Assembly: GCA_963579025.1 (NCBI GenBank)
Contig: CAUZFZ010000032.1
Span: forward strand, 12,348 to 76,347
Source of the DNA: CAUZFZ01 sp963579025
Lineage (GTDB): Bacteria; Planctomycetota; Planctomycetia; Planctomycetales; Planctomycetaceae
DNA: 64,000 nt
Direction: 5' to 3'
The translations under genes and the position numbers were made by a program. A model generated the notes under the pieces. It did no database searches. It saw only the letters and a program-made list of their open reading frames with translations, and was not told the DNA's origin. Shown one piece after another: positions 1 to 8,405 of the stretch; within the stretch, counting starts at the first letter, position 1, and each line of letters starts with the position of its first letter.

Positions 1-471
1 TCTGCCGGGATCAACGTGCCTAACCGTGCGATGGCCGATCTGACGCCCGAGGACTGGGACCGGGTGATGGCCATTAACGCGACAGGTACGTTCAATTGCA
101 TCCGTGGGGTGCTGCCTCAGATGCGTGAGCGTCACGACGGAGTGATCATCAACATCACATCAGTCGCCGGGATGCGGACCGGATTGCTCGGCGGTGTGGC
201 GTACAACGCGTCGAAATTCGCGGCCTCGGCACTGGGCCGGACTGTCGGTGAAGAAGAGCGAGATAACGGCATTCGTGTGACGACAATCTATCCCGGCGAA
301 GTCGAAACACCGATCCTCGATGACCGTCCCGTGCCGGTCTCGGCCGAGCATCGGGCTCGTATTCTCCAGCCGGAGGACATCGCCGCGGCGGCACTGATGG
401 TGGCTTGTCTGCCTCCTCGCGCTCGAGTCCCCGAACTGGTGATTACACCCACGACGCAGTCGTTCACCTGA
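1..471 (+). CDS. SDR-family oxidoreductase, 5'-truncated by the window edge
   Basis: C-terminal two thirds of a short-chain dehydrogenase/reductase. The frame is open from base 1 (SAGIN, the tail of the family's NNAG region) to a TGA at 469-471. The catalytic serine lies in NITSVAG and the Tyr/Lys pair in YNASK, followed by the usual PG segment (IYPGEVETPI) after the active site. It is therefore an NAD(P)-dependent cytosolic enzyme of unknown substrate. The start and the Rossmann glycine motif lie outside the window. A 177-base gap separates it from the acyl-activating gene downstream, so co-transcription is possible but not shown. Confidence 0.9.
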   Translation, partial: SAGINVPNRAMADLTPEDWDRVMAINATGTFNCIRGVLPQMRERHDGVIINITSVAGMRTGLLGGVAYNASKFAASALGRTVGEEERDNGIRVTTIYPGEVETPILDDRPVPVSAEHRARILQPEDIAAAALMVACLPPRARVPELVITPTTQSFT

Positions 472-648
472 CGCACGCGCTGCCCGACGATTGAATTGCC
501 GCGTGCCCTCCCTATTATTTCGCGTTCCGGTGCGAGCCGCGGGAAACTCGGAATCCTCGCACACCAACCTGCCAGACATTCGCGCCACGACGCCTGTTGT
601 CCCCCACCAGCGCGAATTGCCATACCTCGCCATCTACGGAGCACACCA

Positions 649-1749
649 GTGAGTGAACTCTCTCTCGACCAGAAGGTCGCCCAGGCAAAGGAACAGCTCG
701 ATCAGCATGTGCGTGAAGCCGTCCAATGGCACTTCAGTCCCGAAACCGGCTGCGAATACTGGCTCGAGAAAGCGAAGACGCTGGACTTCAATCCGCTCGA
801 AGACGTCAACACTTTTGACGACATCAAGAAGTTCCCCCTGTTCGAGGACGAAGACCTCCGCGGCGGCCCAGTTAACCGCTGGATCCCGAAAGGGCTCGCA
901 GGCAAGCCTGCCTACGTCTTCGAAACCGGCGGGACGACAGGTATTCCGAAATCACGTGTCGTGCTGGAAGACCACTGGATCGACTACGAGGAATTCAGCA
1001 AGACCTTGCCGGACGAGCACTTTCCGCGCGGAGCAAACTGGCTGATGCTGGGACCATCGGGTCCGCGTCGTTTGCGTCTGGCGGTCGAACACCTGTGCCA
1101 GCACCGTGGTGGTATCTGCTTCTGTGTGGACCTGGATCCTCGCTGGGTCGTGAAACTGCTCAAGCGCGGCAAGACCGACGAAGCCAAAGCCTACGCCGAT
1201 CACGTCATCGATCAGGCGGTGACTGTCTTGAGTGCGAATCACAACGTGCAGTGCATGTTCGCGACGCCCAAACTGCTTGAAGCACTCGCCATGCGGCTGA
1301 TCGAAAATGATTCATCGATTGCCGATGCCGGCATCACGGGCATCTTCGCCGGTGGCACGGAATTCACTCCGCAGTGGTACCGCTTCTGCAAGGAAGAACT
1401 GCTCGGCCCCGATATCTATATCACTCCCACATACGGCAACACGCTGATGGGTCTGGCCTGCGGCAGGCCCTTTGATCCGGCGGACGAATACAAGATCACG
1501 TACCACGCTCCGCAGCCACGTGCCGCGATCGAGATTGTCGAGTTCGAAGACTACAACACCCCCGTCGCTTACGGCGAAACCGGCCGCGTAAAGCTCTATA
1601 CGTTTACTAAAGAGCTGTTCATCCCCGGTTTCATGGAACGCGACGAGGGCGAACGCGAAGAGCCGATCGACGTGTATCCCTGGGACGGCATCAGCGGCAC
1701 GCGTCCATTCCATGAGTTGCTCACGACGACAACGGTTGGCGTTTATTAG
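649..1749 (+). CDS. Adenylate-forming acyl-activating enzyme, PaaK/LuxE-like
   Basis: 366-aa ANL-superfamily protein. The nucleotide loop is TGGTTGIPK (about residues 93-101), the later YG motif is in TPTYGNT, and GETGRV plus PGFMERDEGE correspond to the late core motifs. It is shorter than acyl-CoA synthetases and ends without a clear C-terminal domain carrying the usual lysine, as in phenylacetate-CoA ligase and LuxE-type acyl-protein synthetases. The GTG at 649 is chosen because GGAG precedes it and family-like sequence begins there; the frame is open upstream to about 496 but that part is not protein-like. The reductase gene follows 66 bases downstream, suggesting activation of a carboxylic acid followed by its reduction. 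The substrate is unknown. Confidence 0.8.
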   Translation: MSELSLDQKVAQAKEQLDQHVREAVQWHFSPETGCEYWLEKAKTLDFNPLEDVNTFDDIKKFPLFEDEDLRGGPVNRWIPKGLAGKPAYVFETGGTTGIPKSRVVLEDHWIDYEEFSKTLPDEHFPRGANWLMLGPSGPRRLRLAVEHLCQHRGGICFCVDLDPRWVVKLLKRGKTDEAKAYADHVIDQAVTVLSANHNVQCMFATPKLLEALAMRLIENDSSIADAGITGIFAGGTEFTPQWYRFCKEELLGPDIYITPTYGNTLMGLACGRPFDPADEYKITYHAPQPRAAIEIVEFEDYNTPVAYGETGRVKLYTFTKELFIPGFMERDEGEREEPIDVYPWDGISGTRPFHELLTTTTVGVY

Positions 1750-1815
1750 GCGAGCCTGCGATCTATTCGTCGTTTGTTTGCAGCCCCGATCAAGAACAAC
1801 CTGAAGGACATCCCG

Positions 1816-3264
1816 ATGCTTGAAATTCCCGTCATTCGCTGGGGTAAAGAATACGAGTCCATGTCGAAGATGGACGTCGTTCACTTTGAGACTGGCGAGA
1901 CGCTCGCTCAGGTCCATGAAGCCAATGCTGGCCTCATCAAGATGGACATGAAGAAGGCTGGAAACGCACGTGATGTTCTGCGTCAGTTCAGCATCCAGCA
2001 ACTCGTCGACATGTGTGCGAAAGCTGGTGAGCTGTACGAACATGCCACGCTGCCGCTGGGCAATGGCGAGCAGGATCCCGACAGCTTCTGCCTTATGCAG
2101 TCCGCGACGACAGGTCTGCCCGAGCACATGTGCCGTGGCAACATGTCGAAAAACGCCTTCGTGATGAAGCACATGGGCGAGATTCTGGCGGCCCTGACCC
2201 GTGGACTGCCGTACGACATTCTGAGCGACGGCTACGGAATGGAAGACCGTGGCGTCATGGTCAGCTATCAGGCCAACTGCAATGCCGCCGGCTGGGTGCT
2301 GCCCTCAAACAGTCCCGGCGTGCATACGCTGTGGCTGCCGGTCATCCCGCTGCAGATCGGACTGGTCCTGAAGCCTGGTCCCGCTGAACCGTGGACGCCC
2401 TATCGAATTTACGAATCCTTCGCTCAGGCCGGTGTGCCGCGTGAAGCCTTCTGTCTGTATCCGGGCGATGCGGCCAAAGGTGCAGAACTCGGCGGTGCCG
2501 TGCTGGAGACCTGCGAACGTTCCGTCATCTTCGGCGGCCTGGCCACGATCGATCGGTACCGGGGCAATCCGAAAGTCTCGGCTCACGGACCCGGTTTTTC
2601 GAAGATCATCCTGGGCGACGACAAAGTCGACGACTGGGAAAAATATCTCGATCTGATGGTCGACAGTGTGTACGTCAACAGCGGCAGAAGCTGCATCAGT
2701 TGCTCAGGCATCTGGGCGTCACGTCACACGGAAGAGATCGCGGACGCCATGGCTCAACGCCTTGGACCGATCGCGCCGAAACCGATGACTGATCCGGATG
2801 CCGGGCTGGCCGCCTTCACCATGCCCGGCGCGGCCGAAGCCATGAGTAGTCAGATCGACGACGGTTGCACGTCATCCGCCGTGACTGAAGTGACCGCAAA
2901 GTACCGAGGTGGCGATCGTCTGGTGAAGAATGAACGCTGCGATTTTCTGCGACCGACCGTGCTGCATGTCAGTGACGCGGACGACCCGATGGCGAACACA
3001 GAATTCATGTTCCCGTTTGCCTCGGTCGTCGAGTGCCCGCAGGATCAGATGCTCAAAAAAATCGGCTACACACTGGTCGGCTCTTGCATCACCGAGGACG
3101 ACGCGTTTTCGAAGAAGCTGATCGACGCGACGAACATCGACCGGCTGAACATCGGCGAGGTCAAAACGTTGCAGCTCAACTGGCTGCAGCCGCACGAAGG
3201 CAACATCATCGATTTCCTGTTCCGTGCGCGTGCTTTCCAGAACGCCCCGCCGCCACCACATTGA
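1816..3264 (+). CDS. Aldehyde dehydrogenase-fold reductase, probably acylating
   Basis: 482-aa ALDH-superfamily protein. Visible landmarks are the catalytic-loop Asn in PSNSPG (about 165), the cofactor-contacting lysine in VLKPGP, and the nucleophile in NSGRSCISC (Cys293 likely). The general base of hydrolytic ALDHs, the Glu of the ELGG motif, is not there; the matching stretch reads HGPGFSK. Loss of that Glu is typical of CoA-acylating or acyl-transferring members, including LuxC-like reductases. With the adenylating enzyme just upstream, this fits reduction of an activated acyl group to an aldehyde (inference). The ATG at 1816 has GAAGGA about 9 bases upstream. A terminator follows the stop. 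Confidence 0.8.
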   Translation: MLEIPVIRWGKEYESMSKMDVVHFETGETLAQVHEANAGLIKMDMKKAGNARDVLRQFSIQQLVDMCAKAGELYEHATLPLGNGEQDPDSFCLMQSATTGLPEHMCRGNMSKNAFVMKHMGEILAALTRGLPYDILSDGYGMEDRGVMVSYQANCNAAGWVLPSNSPGVHTLWLPVIPLQIGLVLKPGPAEPWTPYRIYESFAQAGVPREAFCLYPGDAAKGAELGGAVLETCERSVIFGGLATIDRYRGNPKVSAHGPGFSKIILGDDKVDDWEKYLDLMVDSVYVNSGRSCISCSGIWASRHTEEIADAMAQRLGPIAPKPMTDPDAGLAAFTMPGAAEAMSSQIDDGCTSSAVTEVTAKYRGGDRLVKNERCDFLRPTVLHVSDADDPMANTEFMFPFASVVECPQDQMLKKIGYTLVGSCITEDDAFSKKLIDATNIDRLNIGEVKTLQLNWLQPHEGNIIDFLFRARAFQNAPPPPH

Positions 3265-3288
3265 TCGTTCGACTTCCAACGAATCTAG

Positions 3289-3325
3289 AAAGGCCTCGCC
3301 GTCACCCGGTGGGGCCTTTTCTTTT
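3289..3325 (+). terminator. Rho-independent terminator after the reductase gene
   Basis: The imperfect stem AAAGGCCTCGCCG / CGGTGGGGCCTTTT is followed by TTTTCTTTT, 24 bases after the stop of the ALDH-fold gene. It closes the acyl-activation/reduction unit and separates it from the convergent pilin locus. Confidence 0.75.
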
Positions 3326-3359
3326 GGAGAATGCAGACGCGGTAACCAACCAGACCAGG

Positions 3360-3908
3360 TTACAGGGACGCAATCCAGTTGGAGAGGTCCGGCCACGCGA
3401 CGATCACTGCCGCGGCAAGAGCAGACGGTGCGAGGAACAGTCCGCGCTTGAGCGGCTTGCGCTCGGTTGCAGTGAGTGGCACGAATGACCGCGTCTTTAC
3501 GACGAGCATGGCGTGTTCGGCGGATCCACGGACCAGATTCCAGGCACCAGTCTGCCAGATGATGATCGCGACTCCGCAGACGAAACCGATGGAAAACGTC
3601 CACAGCAAGGCTTCGATGCCGCGTTCCAGGCCCAGGAACGCTCCGATCATGGCAATCAGTTTGACATCACCGCCGCCCAGATCGAAGAAGACGAACGCGG
3701 TCAGCATGATGAGCCCGCAGGCGAAGAATCCGATGGCTGACTCAGTGGCGCCTTCGAGTCCGGCGGGGAAAGTGCCCAGGCCGCCCGCATTCAGCAGCAG
3801 CCCGGCAAGCATGCCGGGATAGGTGTTCCAGTTGTAGATTTCGTGCCTGGCGATGTCCGTCCGAGTGGCGACGGCGAGCAGGATGAGAAGAACTGCCAGA
3901 GCGACCAT
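3360..3908 (-). CDS. Prepilin peptidase, CpaA/TadV type (A24 aspartyl protease)
   Basis: 182-aa polytopic inner-membrane protein with both aspartates of the A24 family: TDIARHEIYN near the N-terminus and GGGDVKL in the middle. It lacks the long N-terminal methyltransferase region of PilD, which matches the short CpaA/TadV type that cleaves Flp-like pilins. The frame could begin at a TTG at 3968, but that extension lies inside a dispersed repeat (3954-4051), so the ATG at 3908, directly before the first hydrophobic segment, is preferred. Two Flp-like pilin genes lie upstream on the same strand. The repeat separates it from them, so a single transcript is likely but not certain. Confidence 0.85.
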   Translation of the reverse strand: MVALAVLLILLAVATRTDIARHEIYNWNTYPGMLAGLLLNAGGLGTFPAGLEGATESAIGFFACGLIMLTAFVFFDLGGGDVKLIAMIGAFLGLERGIEALLWTFSIGFVCGVAIIIWQTGAWNLVRGSAEHAMLVVKTRSFVPLTATERKPLKRGLFLAPSALAAAVIVAWPDLSNWIASL

Positions 3909-3953
3909 GATTGCCTGACGCGATGATGCGGCCAACAGTCCGTTGAAGAACGC

Positions 3954-4051
3954 GTAGGCCGGTAACAAGGAGCGTTAGCGACGATGTTCCGGCAGTTATC
4001 CCTCGACGAACATGCACTTGCCGGAACTGCGCTTCGCTTGTTCCGGCCTAC
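3954..4051. repeat. Dispersed palindromic repeat, family A, full unit
   Basis: The unit starts GTAGGCCGG and ends CCGGCCTAC. Its two arms (about 3954-3993 and 4016-4051) are imperfect inverted copies containing AACAAGGAGCG-like and TTCCGGCA blocks. A half copy with the same wording occurs at 21208-21251. It sits between the prepilin peptidase and pilin genes, and its left end overlaps the frame upstream of the chosen peptidase start. Confidence 0.8.
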
Positions 4052-4059
4052 TTCGGCGA

Positions 4060-4284
4060 TCAGATGCGGCCGGCGCCGTTGGCTGCGTTGTCGCTGCCTT
4101 CCTCGAGTTCGTCCAAGCCGCTTTCGAAGTAGTCGCGGATGCGCGGCCAGCCGAACTTGATCAGGAAGATCAGAATCGGAATCGCGATCGCGCCAATGAT
4201 GAGAATCGTCTCAAGGCTGACGGCTCCACGCTGGTCGTGGTGGACTTTTTTCAGAATATCGCGAAACGTCACTTTGCGGCTCAT
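4060..4284 (-). CDS. Flp-like (type IVb) pilin or pseudopilin
   Basis: 74-aa protein with a basic leader ending QRG, then AVSLETILIIGAIAIPILIF. This is the class III prepilin pattern: Gly at -1, Glu at +5, then a hydrophobic helix. The mature part would be about 54 residues, with an acidic C-terminus (DELEEGSD). It is the expected substrate of the CpaA-type peptidase encoded downstream. The ATG at 4284 is chosen because upstream codons show no coding character. Flp-like subunits normally work with a Tad secretion ATPase and channel, none of which is in the window. Confidence 0.8.
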   Translation of the reverse strand: MSRKVTFRDILKKVHHDQRGAVSLETILIIGAIAIPILIFLIKFGWPRIRDYFESGLDELEEGSDNAANGAGRI

Positions 4285-4327
4285 TATTGATCCTCGACTG
4301 CAGTGGCTCTGGCTCTCGCGGGCGGGT

Positions 4328-4531
4328 TCACATGAACGGCCACGCAATCATCGTACACATCATTTCATAGCTGAGTTCAATGATCCGCTTACCGGCAGGA
4401 ATCGCGAACGCCGCCAGCGGAAACACGACACACAGTATCAGAATATAATCGAGTGTTGAGGCTCCCGCCCGCGGATGCGCAGCAGCTGAATTGACGCCAC
4501 TGGACGTGTTTGTCTGCCGCCGTACCTGCAT
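4328..4531 (-). CDS. Flp-like pilin, second copy
   Basis: 67-aa protein with leader ...HPRAG followed by ASTLDYILILCVVFPLAAF. The processing site is again Gly/Ala and the +5 position is Asp rather than Glu, followed by Tyr as in Flp pilins. The mature form would be about 44 aa and almost all hydrophobic helix. It is first in the minus-strand set, 43 bases before the second pilin gene. The two pilins share little beyond the leader pattern, so one may be a minor pseudopilin. Confidence 0.75.
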   Translation of the reverse strand: MQVRRQTNTSSGVNSAAAHPRAGASTLDYILILCVVFPLAAFAIPAGKRIIELSYEMMCTMIAWPFM

Positions 4532-4714
4532 CGGGAATCCTCACAGCTAAGTCACGCACCTGACGCAACCTGGAGCAGGCTACCGACTTCCTGAGTCCAT
4601 TGCCAGAACTGCGCAGGATGGCGGACAGGCCATCGATAGATCGCTACTCTGCAAGTCGTAAACGCAGAACGATTCGGACAGTAAACGGAAAATCGACCGA
4701 AAAGGGGACGGGAC

Positions 4715-5539
4715 GTGCTGGGACTGGCAGGCAGAATCGACGAGGCCGCGGCCGCCATTCGGCAGACATGGTCAGGAACGCCTCGCGTGGGACTGATCCT
4801 CGGGACCGGTCTGGGCGGACTGGCCGAGCAGATCGAGCAGGAAGCGGTCATCAATTACGCGGACATTCCGCACTTCCCGGAATCGACCGTCGAATCACAC
4901 GCGGGTCAGCTCGTGTGCGGATCGCTGCGCGGCGTCTCGATTGTCGCTATGGAGGGCCGGTTTCACTTCTACGAGGGATACACGATGCAGCAGGTGACGT
5001 TTCCTGTGCGCGTCATGAAAGCTCTGGGCATCGAAATCCTGGTCGTCACGAATGCGGCCGGCGGAATGAATCCGCAATACGAACTCGCTGATGTGATGAT
5101 CATCGAGGACATGATCAACTTCATGGGTGACAACCCACTGAGGGGCATCAACGACGACAACCTCGGGCCGCGTTTTCCAGACATGTGCGAACCGTTCGAC
5201 AAGCGCCTGATGCAACTGGCCAGCGAATCCGCACTCGAACTTGACATTCGGACGCAGCAGGGAGTGTTCATTGCGGTGTCGGGTCCAAATCTCGAGACAC
5301 GGGCCGAATATCGCATGCTGCGCGGAATGGGAGCAGACGTCGTCGGCATGTCGACCGTGCCGGAAACGATCGTCGCACGACACGCCGACCTGCGCGTTCT
5401 GGGTTGCTCGATCGTGACCGACATTTGCCTGCCCGACGCACTCGAACCAGTCGACATCGCGAAGATTCTGGAAGTCGCGGCAATCGGCGGCGAACGACTG
5501 TCACGCCTGATTCCACACGTGGTCGAGCGGCTCAATTAA
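4715..5539 (+). CDS. punA: Purine nucleoside phosphorylase (inosine/guanosine type)
   Basis: 274-aa enzyme of the trimeric PNP/MTAP family that splits purine nucleosides with phosphate to the free base and ribose-1-phosphate in the cytosol. The phosphate-binding start GLILGTGLGG, the histidine stretch VESHAGQL, the central VVTNAAGGMN and the substrate segment GPNLETRAEYR are all present, as are MSTVPE and the VTDICLP Asp region. Length and motif order match PunA. The GTG at 4715 has AAAGGGGACGGG just upstream. It is divergent from the pilin genes and convergent with queG. Confidence 0.93.
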   Translation: MLGLAGRIDEAAAAIRQTWSGTPRVGLILGTGLGGLAEQIEQEAVINYADIPHFPESTVESHAGQLVCGSLRGVSIVAMEGRFHFYEGYTMQQVTFPVRVMKALGIEILVVTNAAGGMNPQYELADVMIIEDMINFMGDNPLRGINDDNLGPRFPDMCEPFDKRLMQLASESALELDIRTQQGVFIAVSGPNLETRAEYRMLRGMGADVVGMSTVPETIVARHADLRVLGCSIVTDICLPDALEPVDIAKILEVAAIGGERLSRLIPHVVERLN

Positions 5540-5684
5540 CCTGGCGGGAAAGCCGCTTATCAGGAGACCAGTGACGGACACGTTCCTGGCGAACCTCCTG
5601 ACTGCGGCCTTTTTTCGCTCGCGGCGAAATACTGAGTTGCAGTGCCGGCAGTAGGTGGAATGCCCCCAAACGGTGTACCAGGTC

Positions 5685-6788
5685 TTATGAGAGTTGGGGT
5701 TGGGTAAGTGTTGCTTCCACGGCGGAGTCACCGAGTCGACCCAGTGCCCATGCCGCCGCGTCGCGAATCAGTTCTTCGGGATCGGCCGCAACCTGTGTCA
5801 GCGCAGGAATCAGAGATCGATCTCCTGAATTTCCAGCCGCGATGGCGGCGTTGCGCAGCAGGCCGGATCGGCCCGTTCGAAACTGCGGCGTCCCCCGAAA
5901 TCGCTGCCGGAAGCCGTCTTCGTCCAGTGACAGGAGCCATCTAAGGTCGGCCGGCGTGAGGTCAGCCAGGGGTTTGAAATCATCGACAGTTGATGGGGGC
6001 GCTTTGCGATTCCACGGGCAGACGTCCTGGCAGATGTCGCAGCCGAAGACCCAGTTGCCCATGCCCTCACGCAGGTCCTCGGGGATCGGCTGGTCGCGAA
6101 GTTCGATCGTCAGATACGAAATGCATCGCCGCGCGTCGAGGACTCCAGGTTCTGGAAACGCATCCGTCGGGCAGGCATCCAGGCAGCGGGTGCAAGTGCC
6201 GCAGTGAGATGTTGCGTGCGGCGCGTCCGGAGTCAGCTCGGCGTCCGTTAAGAGTGCTCCCAGAAAGAACCAGCTTCCGATGTGTTTGTTGATCAGCATC
6301 GTGTTCTTGCCGAACCAGCCCAGTCCGGCGAGCACGGCGAAATCCCGCTCCAGCAGCGGAGCCGTGTCGACAACCGACCGCGTGCGGCATTCAGGCAACT
6401 CGTCCTGCAGAAATTGACCCAGTTGTTTCAGCCGTGTCTTGAGCACGTCGTGATAGTCACCCCTGCCAACCGCGTAGCGCGCGACGCGTCCGTTGGATTC
6501 TGACGTTGTTTCGTTCTGGCCCGATTTGTAATCGGCGTCGAAGTAATTCAGACCAACAACAATGAGACTGCGGACCTCCGGCAGGACACCGGACGGATGT
6601 TCGTATGCCTCTTCCCGGCGCGGCATGTAGCTCATTTCACCGGCGTACCCGCGGCGCAGCCATTCCTGCAGGTGGTCGAATCCCGCAGGTGAAACTGCAG
6701 GCGCAATTCCCACCAGATCGAAGCCAAGCCGTGTGGCTTCAGACCGAATTGCATCGGCAAGTTGGTTGGGATCGGGCATCTGCGACAT
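5685..6788 (-). CDS. queG: Epoxyqueuosine reductase
   Basis: 367-aa cobalamin- and [4Fe-4S]-dependent enzyme that makes the last step to queuosine in tRNAs with GUN anticodons. The N-terminal domain has ARYAVGRGDYH, the conserved SVVDTAPLLERDFA with its catalytic Asp, and GWFGKNTMLI. Two clusters follow, HCGTCTRCLDACPT and CDICQDVCPWN, then a C-terminal HEAT-like segment (RDAAAWALGRLGD). The frame is open far upstream, but the ATG at 6788 is where family sequence begins (MSQMPDPNQLAD). Another queuosine gene, queE, lies at 18.4 kb. The gene is divergent from the lipoyl-like gene. Confidence 0.93.
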   Translation of the reverse strand: MSQMPDPNQLADAIRSEATRLGFDLVGIAPAVSPAGFDHLQEWLRRGYAGEMSYMPRREEAYEHPSGVLPEVRSLIVVGLNYFDADYKSGQNETTSESNGRVARYAVGRGDYHDVLKTRLKQLGQFLQDELPECRTRSVVDTAPLLERDFAVLAGLGWFGKNTMLINKHIGSWFFLGALLTDAELTPDAPHATSHCGTCTRCLDACPTDAFPEPGVLDARRCISYLTIELRDQPIPEDLREGMGNWVFGCDICQDVCPWNRKAPPSTVDDFKPLADLTPADLRWLLSLDEDGFRQRFRGTPQFRTGRSGLLRNAAIAAGNSGDRSLIPALTQVAADPEELIRDAAAWALGRLGDSAVEATLTQPQLS

Positions 6789-6882
6789 ACTCTGCAGGTC
6801 TCTTTTCAGAAGTCGAGCGGACCAGTGTACCCAGCGTCGATGTGCGCCCGCGCCTCGCGTCCTCCGAAACAGCGTGAGTGAC

Positions 6883-7158
6883 ATGTCCGATCCACCAGAA
6901 GTACCGATTGTCGTCCCCGAGCTGGGCAACGGTGACCTTGCCGTTCGACTTGGCTGTTGGCTGGTGGACGTCGGCGACGAGATTACCCAGGGCGACCGGC
7001 TGGCCGAGTTGGTCCTGCCAGGCACCGTCTTCGAGCTGACCGCGACCGCGTCCGGCCGATTGACGCGCATTGAACGGGCGAACGGGGCCGCGGTCGAGTG
7101 TGGCACGGTGCTGGGGATGTTCATTCCAGACAGGCAGGAGTCTGACGACGGTCCCTGA
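6883..7158 (+). CDS. Lipoyl-domain-like protein without a lysine
   Basis: 91-aa protein that is a single beta-hammerhead lipoyl/biotinyl-like domain: VPIVVPELGNGDLAVRLGCW, then VGDEITQGDRLAEL, then SGRLTRIERANGAAVECGTVLGMF. The turn that normally carries the modified lysine (ETDKA or similar) reads LVLPGTVFELTATASG. The whole protein contains no lysine, so neither lipoylation nor biotinylation is possible in the usual way. It stands alone between queG and tRNA-Leu, with no dehydrogenase or ligase gene near. Its function is unknown; it may act as a structural or binding module. Confidence 0.75.
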   Translation: MSDPPEVPIVVPELGNGDLAVRLGCWLVDVGDEITQGDRLAELVLPGTVFELTATASGRLTRIERANGAAVECGTVLGMFIPDRQESDDGP

Positions 7159-7247
7159 TCGCCCCGTCGGTGTCGCTGTGGGATAGCCCAAACGGGCGAC
7201 TTGTCCGGCGAGCAGGAGATTTCTATCCTTCGCCCCTCGCAGTCCCT

Positions 7248-7334
7248 GCCCAGGTGGCGGAATTGGCAGACGCGCCAGGTTCAGGTCCTGGTGGGATATT
7301 ATTTCCCGTGGAGGTTCGAGTCCTCTCCTGGGCA
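7248..7334 (+). tRNA. tRNA-Leu (anticodon CAG)
   Basis: 87-nt class II tRNA. The 7-bp acceptor GCCCAGG/CCTGGGC pairs 7248-7254 with 7327-7333, with A at the discriminator position. The anticodon stem CCAGG/CCTGG encloses CAG, a long variable arm (GGGATATTATTTCCC) follows, and the T arm contains GTTCGAGTC. CCA is not encoded. The 3' half, from the anticodon loop onward, is duplicated at 23883-23943. Confidence 0.97.
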
Positions 7335-7342
7335 CTGCTCGC

Positions 7343-7377
7343 AAGGACTTACGTCGTTGAGGCGTAAGTCCTTTTTT
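7343..7377 (+). terminator. Terminator after tRNA-Leu
   Basis: The perfect 11-bp stem AAGGACTTACG/CGTAAGTCCTT (7343-7353 and 7363-7373) is followed by a T run. It lies 8 bases downstream of the tRNA. Confidence 0.9.
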
Positions 7378-7474
7378 AGTGCGCATCCTGACAGAGCACA
7401 CTTGCAATCTGATGCGGGCACTCACTCCTCTTTCGTGAGAGACGTGACGTAAGGGCCGACGATGCTACTCGCAA

Positions 7475-8404
7475 TCAGGCCAGCGTCTCAGGCACGACCC
7501 GTCCGCCGACATCGGTCAATCGGAATTCCCGGCCGACCTGCCGGTACGTCAGGCTCTCGTGGTCCAGACCGAGGAGGTGAAGAATTGTGGCCTGCAGGTC
7601 ATGGATGTGGACGGGATTCTCGACGGCTCGCAGCCCGAGTTCGTCGGTCGCGCCCACGACATGACCTGCTCGTGAACCGCCACCGGCCAGCCACATCGAA
7701 AAGCCGGTGGCATGGTGATCACGGCCCACGGTATTTGCGCCCAAGTGAGGCAATGACCTCTCTGCCATGGGCGTGCGCCCGAATTCGCCACCCCAGATCA
7801 CGAGCGTGTTGTCCAACAGGCCGCGCCGTTTCAGGTCCGTCAGCAACGCGGCGACGGGGCGGTCGGTGGCCTGACAGTGCTGATCATGGTTTCTCTTCAG
7901 GTAGCTGTGTCCGTCCCACGATGAGTCAGCCAGCATGACGAATCGGACGCCTCGTTCGATCATGCGGCGTGCCAGCAGGCAATTCCGACCGTACTTCCGT
8001 GTGGCACCATCATTCAGCCCGTACATGTCCTGCGTCGCCTGAGTCTCGTCCGACAGCTCCAACAGTTCCGGGGCTGACGACTGCAATCGGAAGGCCATCT
8101 CATAGCTTGCCATGCGCGAGGCAATCTCGATGTCGCCCGTTCGCTCGTAAGCTGCAGCGTTCAGCCGACGAAGCGAGTGCAGCGTCAGGGCATCCATCGA
8201 CCCCGTGATGCCGGCCGGTCTTGAGAGATAGGGGATCGGGTCGTTCGTCGGCAGGAAAGCCACGCCGCGATGCCGTGAGGGCAGGAAGCCATTGCTCCAG
8301 ATGCTGGCCCCGGCTTCGGGACCCTGGTCTCCGGACGTCATGACGACAAAGGCAGGCAGATTGTCCGTTTCGGCTCCCAGCCCGTAAGACACCCACGACC
8401 CTAA
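7475..8404 (-). pseudogene. DUF1501 protein, C-terminal half of a split gene
   Basis: About 310 codons of the C-terminal part of a DUF1501 (sulfatase-like fold) protein. It begins abruptly at LGSWVSYGLGAETDN and carries the family's GGEFGRTP and GRDHHATGFSMWLAGGG segments, ending normally at TLA. Sequence upstream of the Leu codon is the terminal repeat of the IS element at 8406. The matching N-terminal half, ending MRFGRPS, is on the same strand at 21283-21805. Family members read GRPS-LGSWV continuously at this point, so the two pieces are very probably one gene cut by a 12.9-kb block. Confidence 0.9.
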
Positions 8405-8405
8405 T

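Noticed and set aside
1312..2172. 286-aa minus-strand frame across the acyl-activating and ALDH-fold genes
   Set aside because: Antisense shadow of two clear plus-strand genes; sequence has no family features.
5501..5731. Minus-strand 76-aa frame with WYTVWGHSTYCRHCNSVF, a possible zinc-binding small protein between punA and queG
   Set aside because: It overlaps the 3' ends of both flanking genes in other frames, has no ribosome site, and only one Cys pair; not enough support to call a gene.
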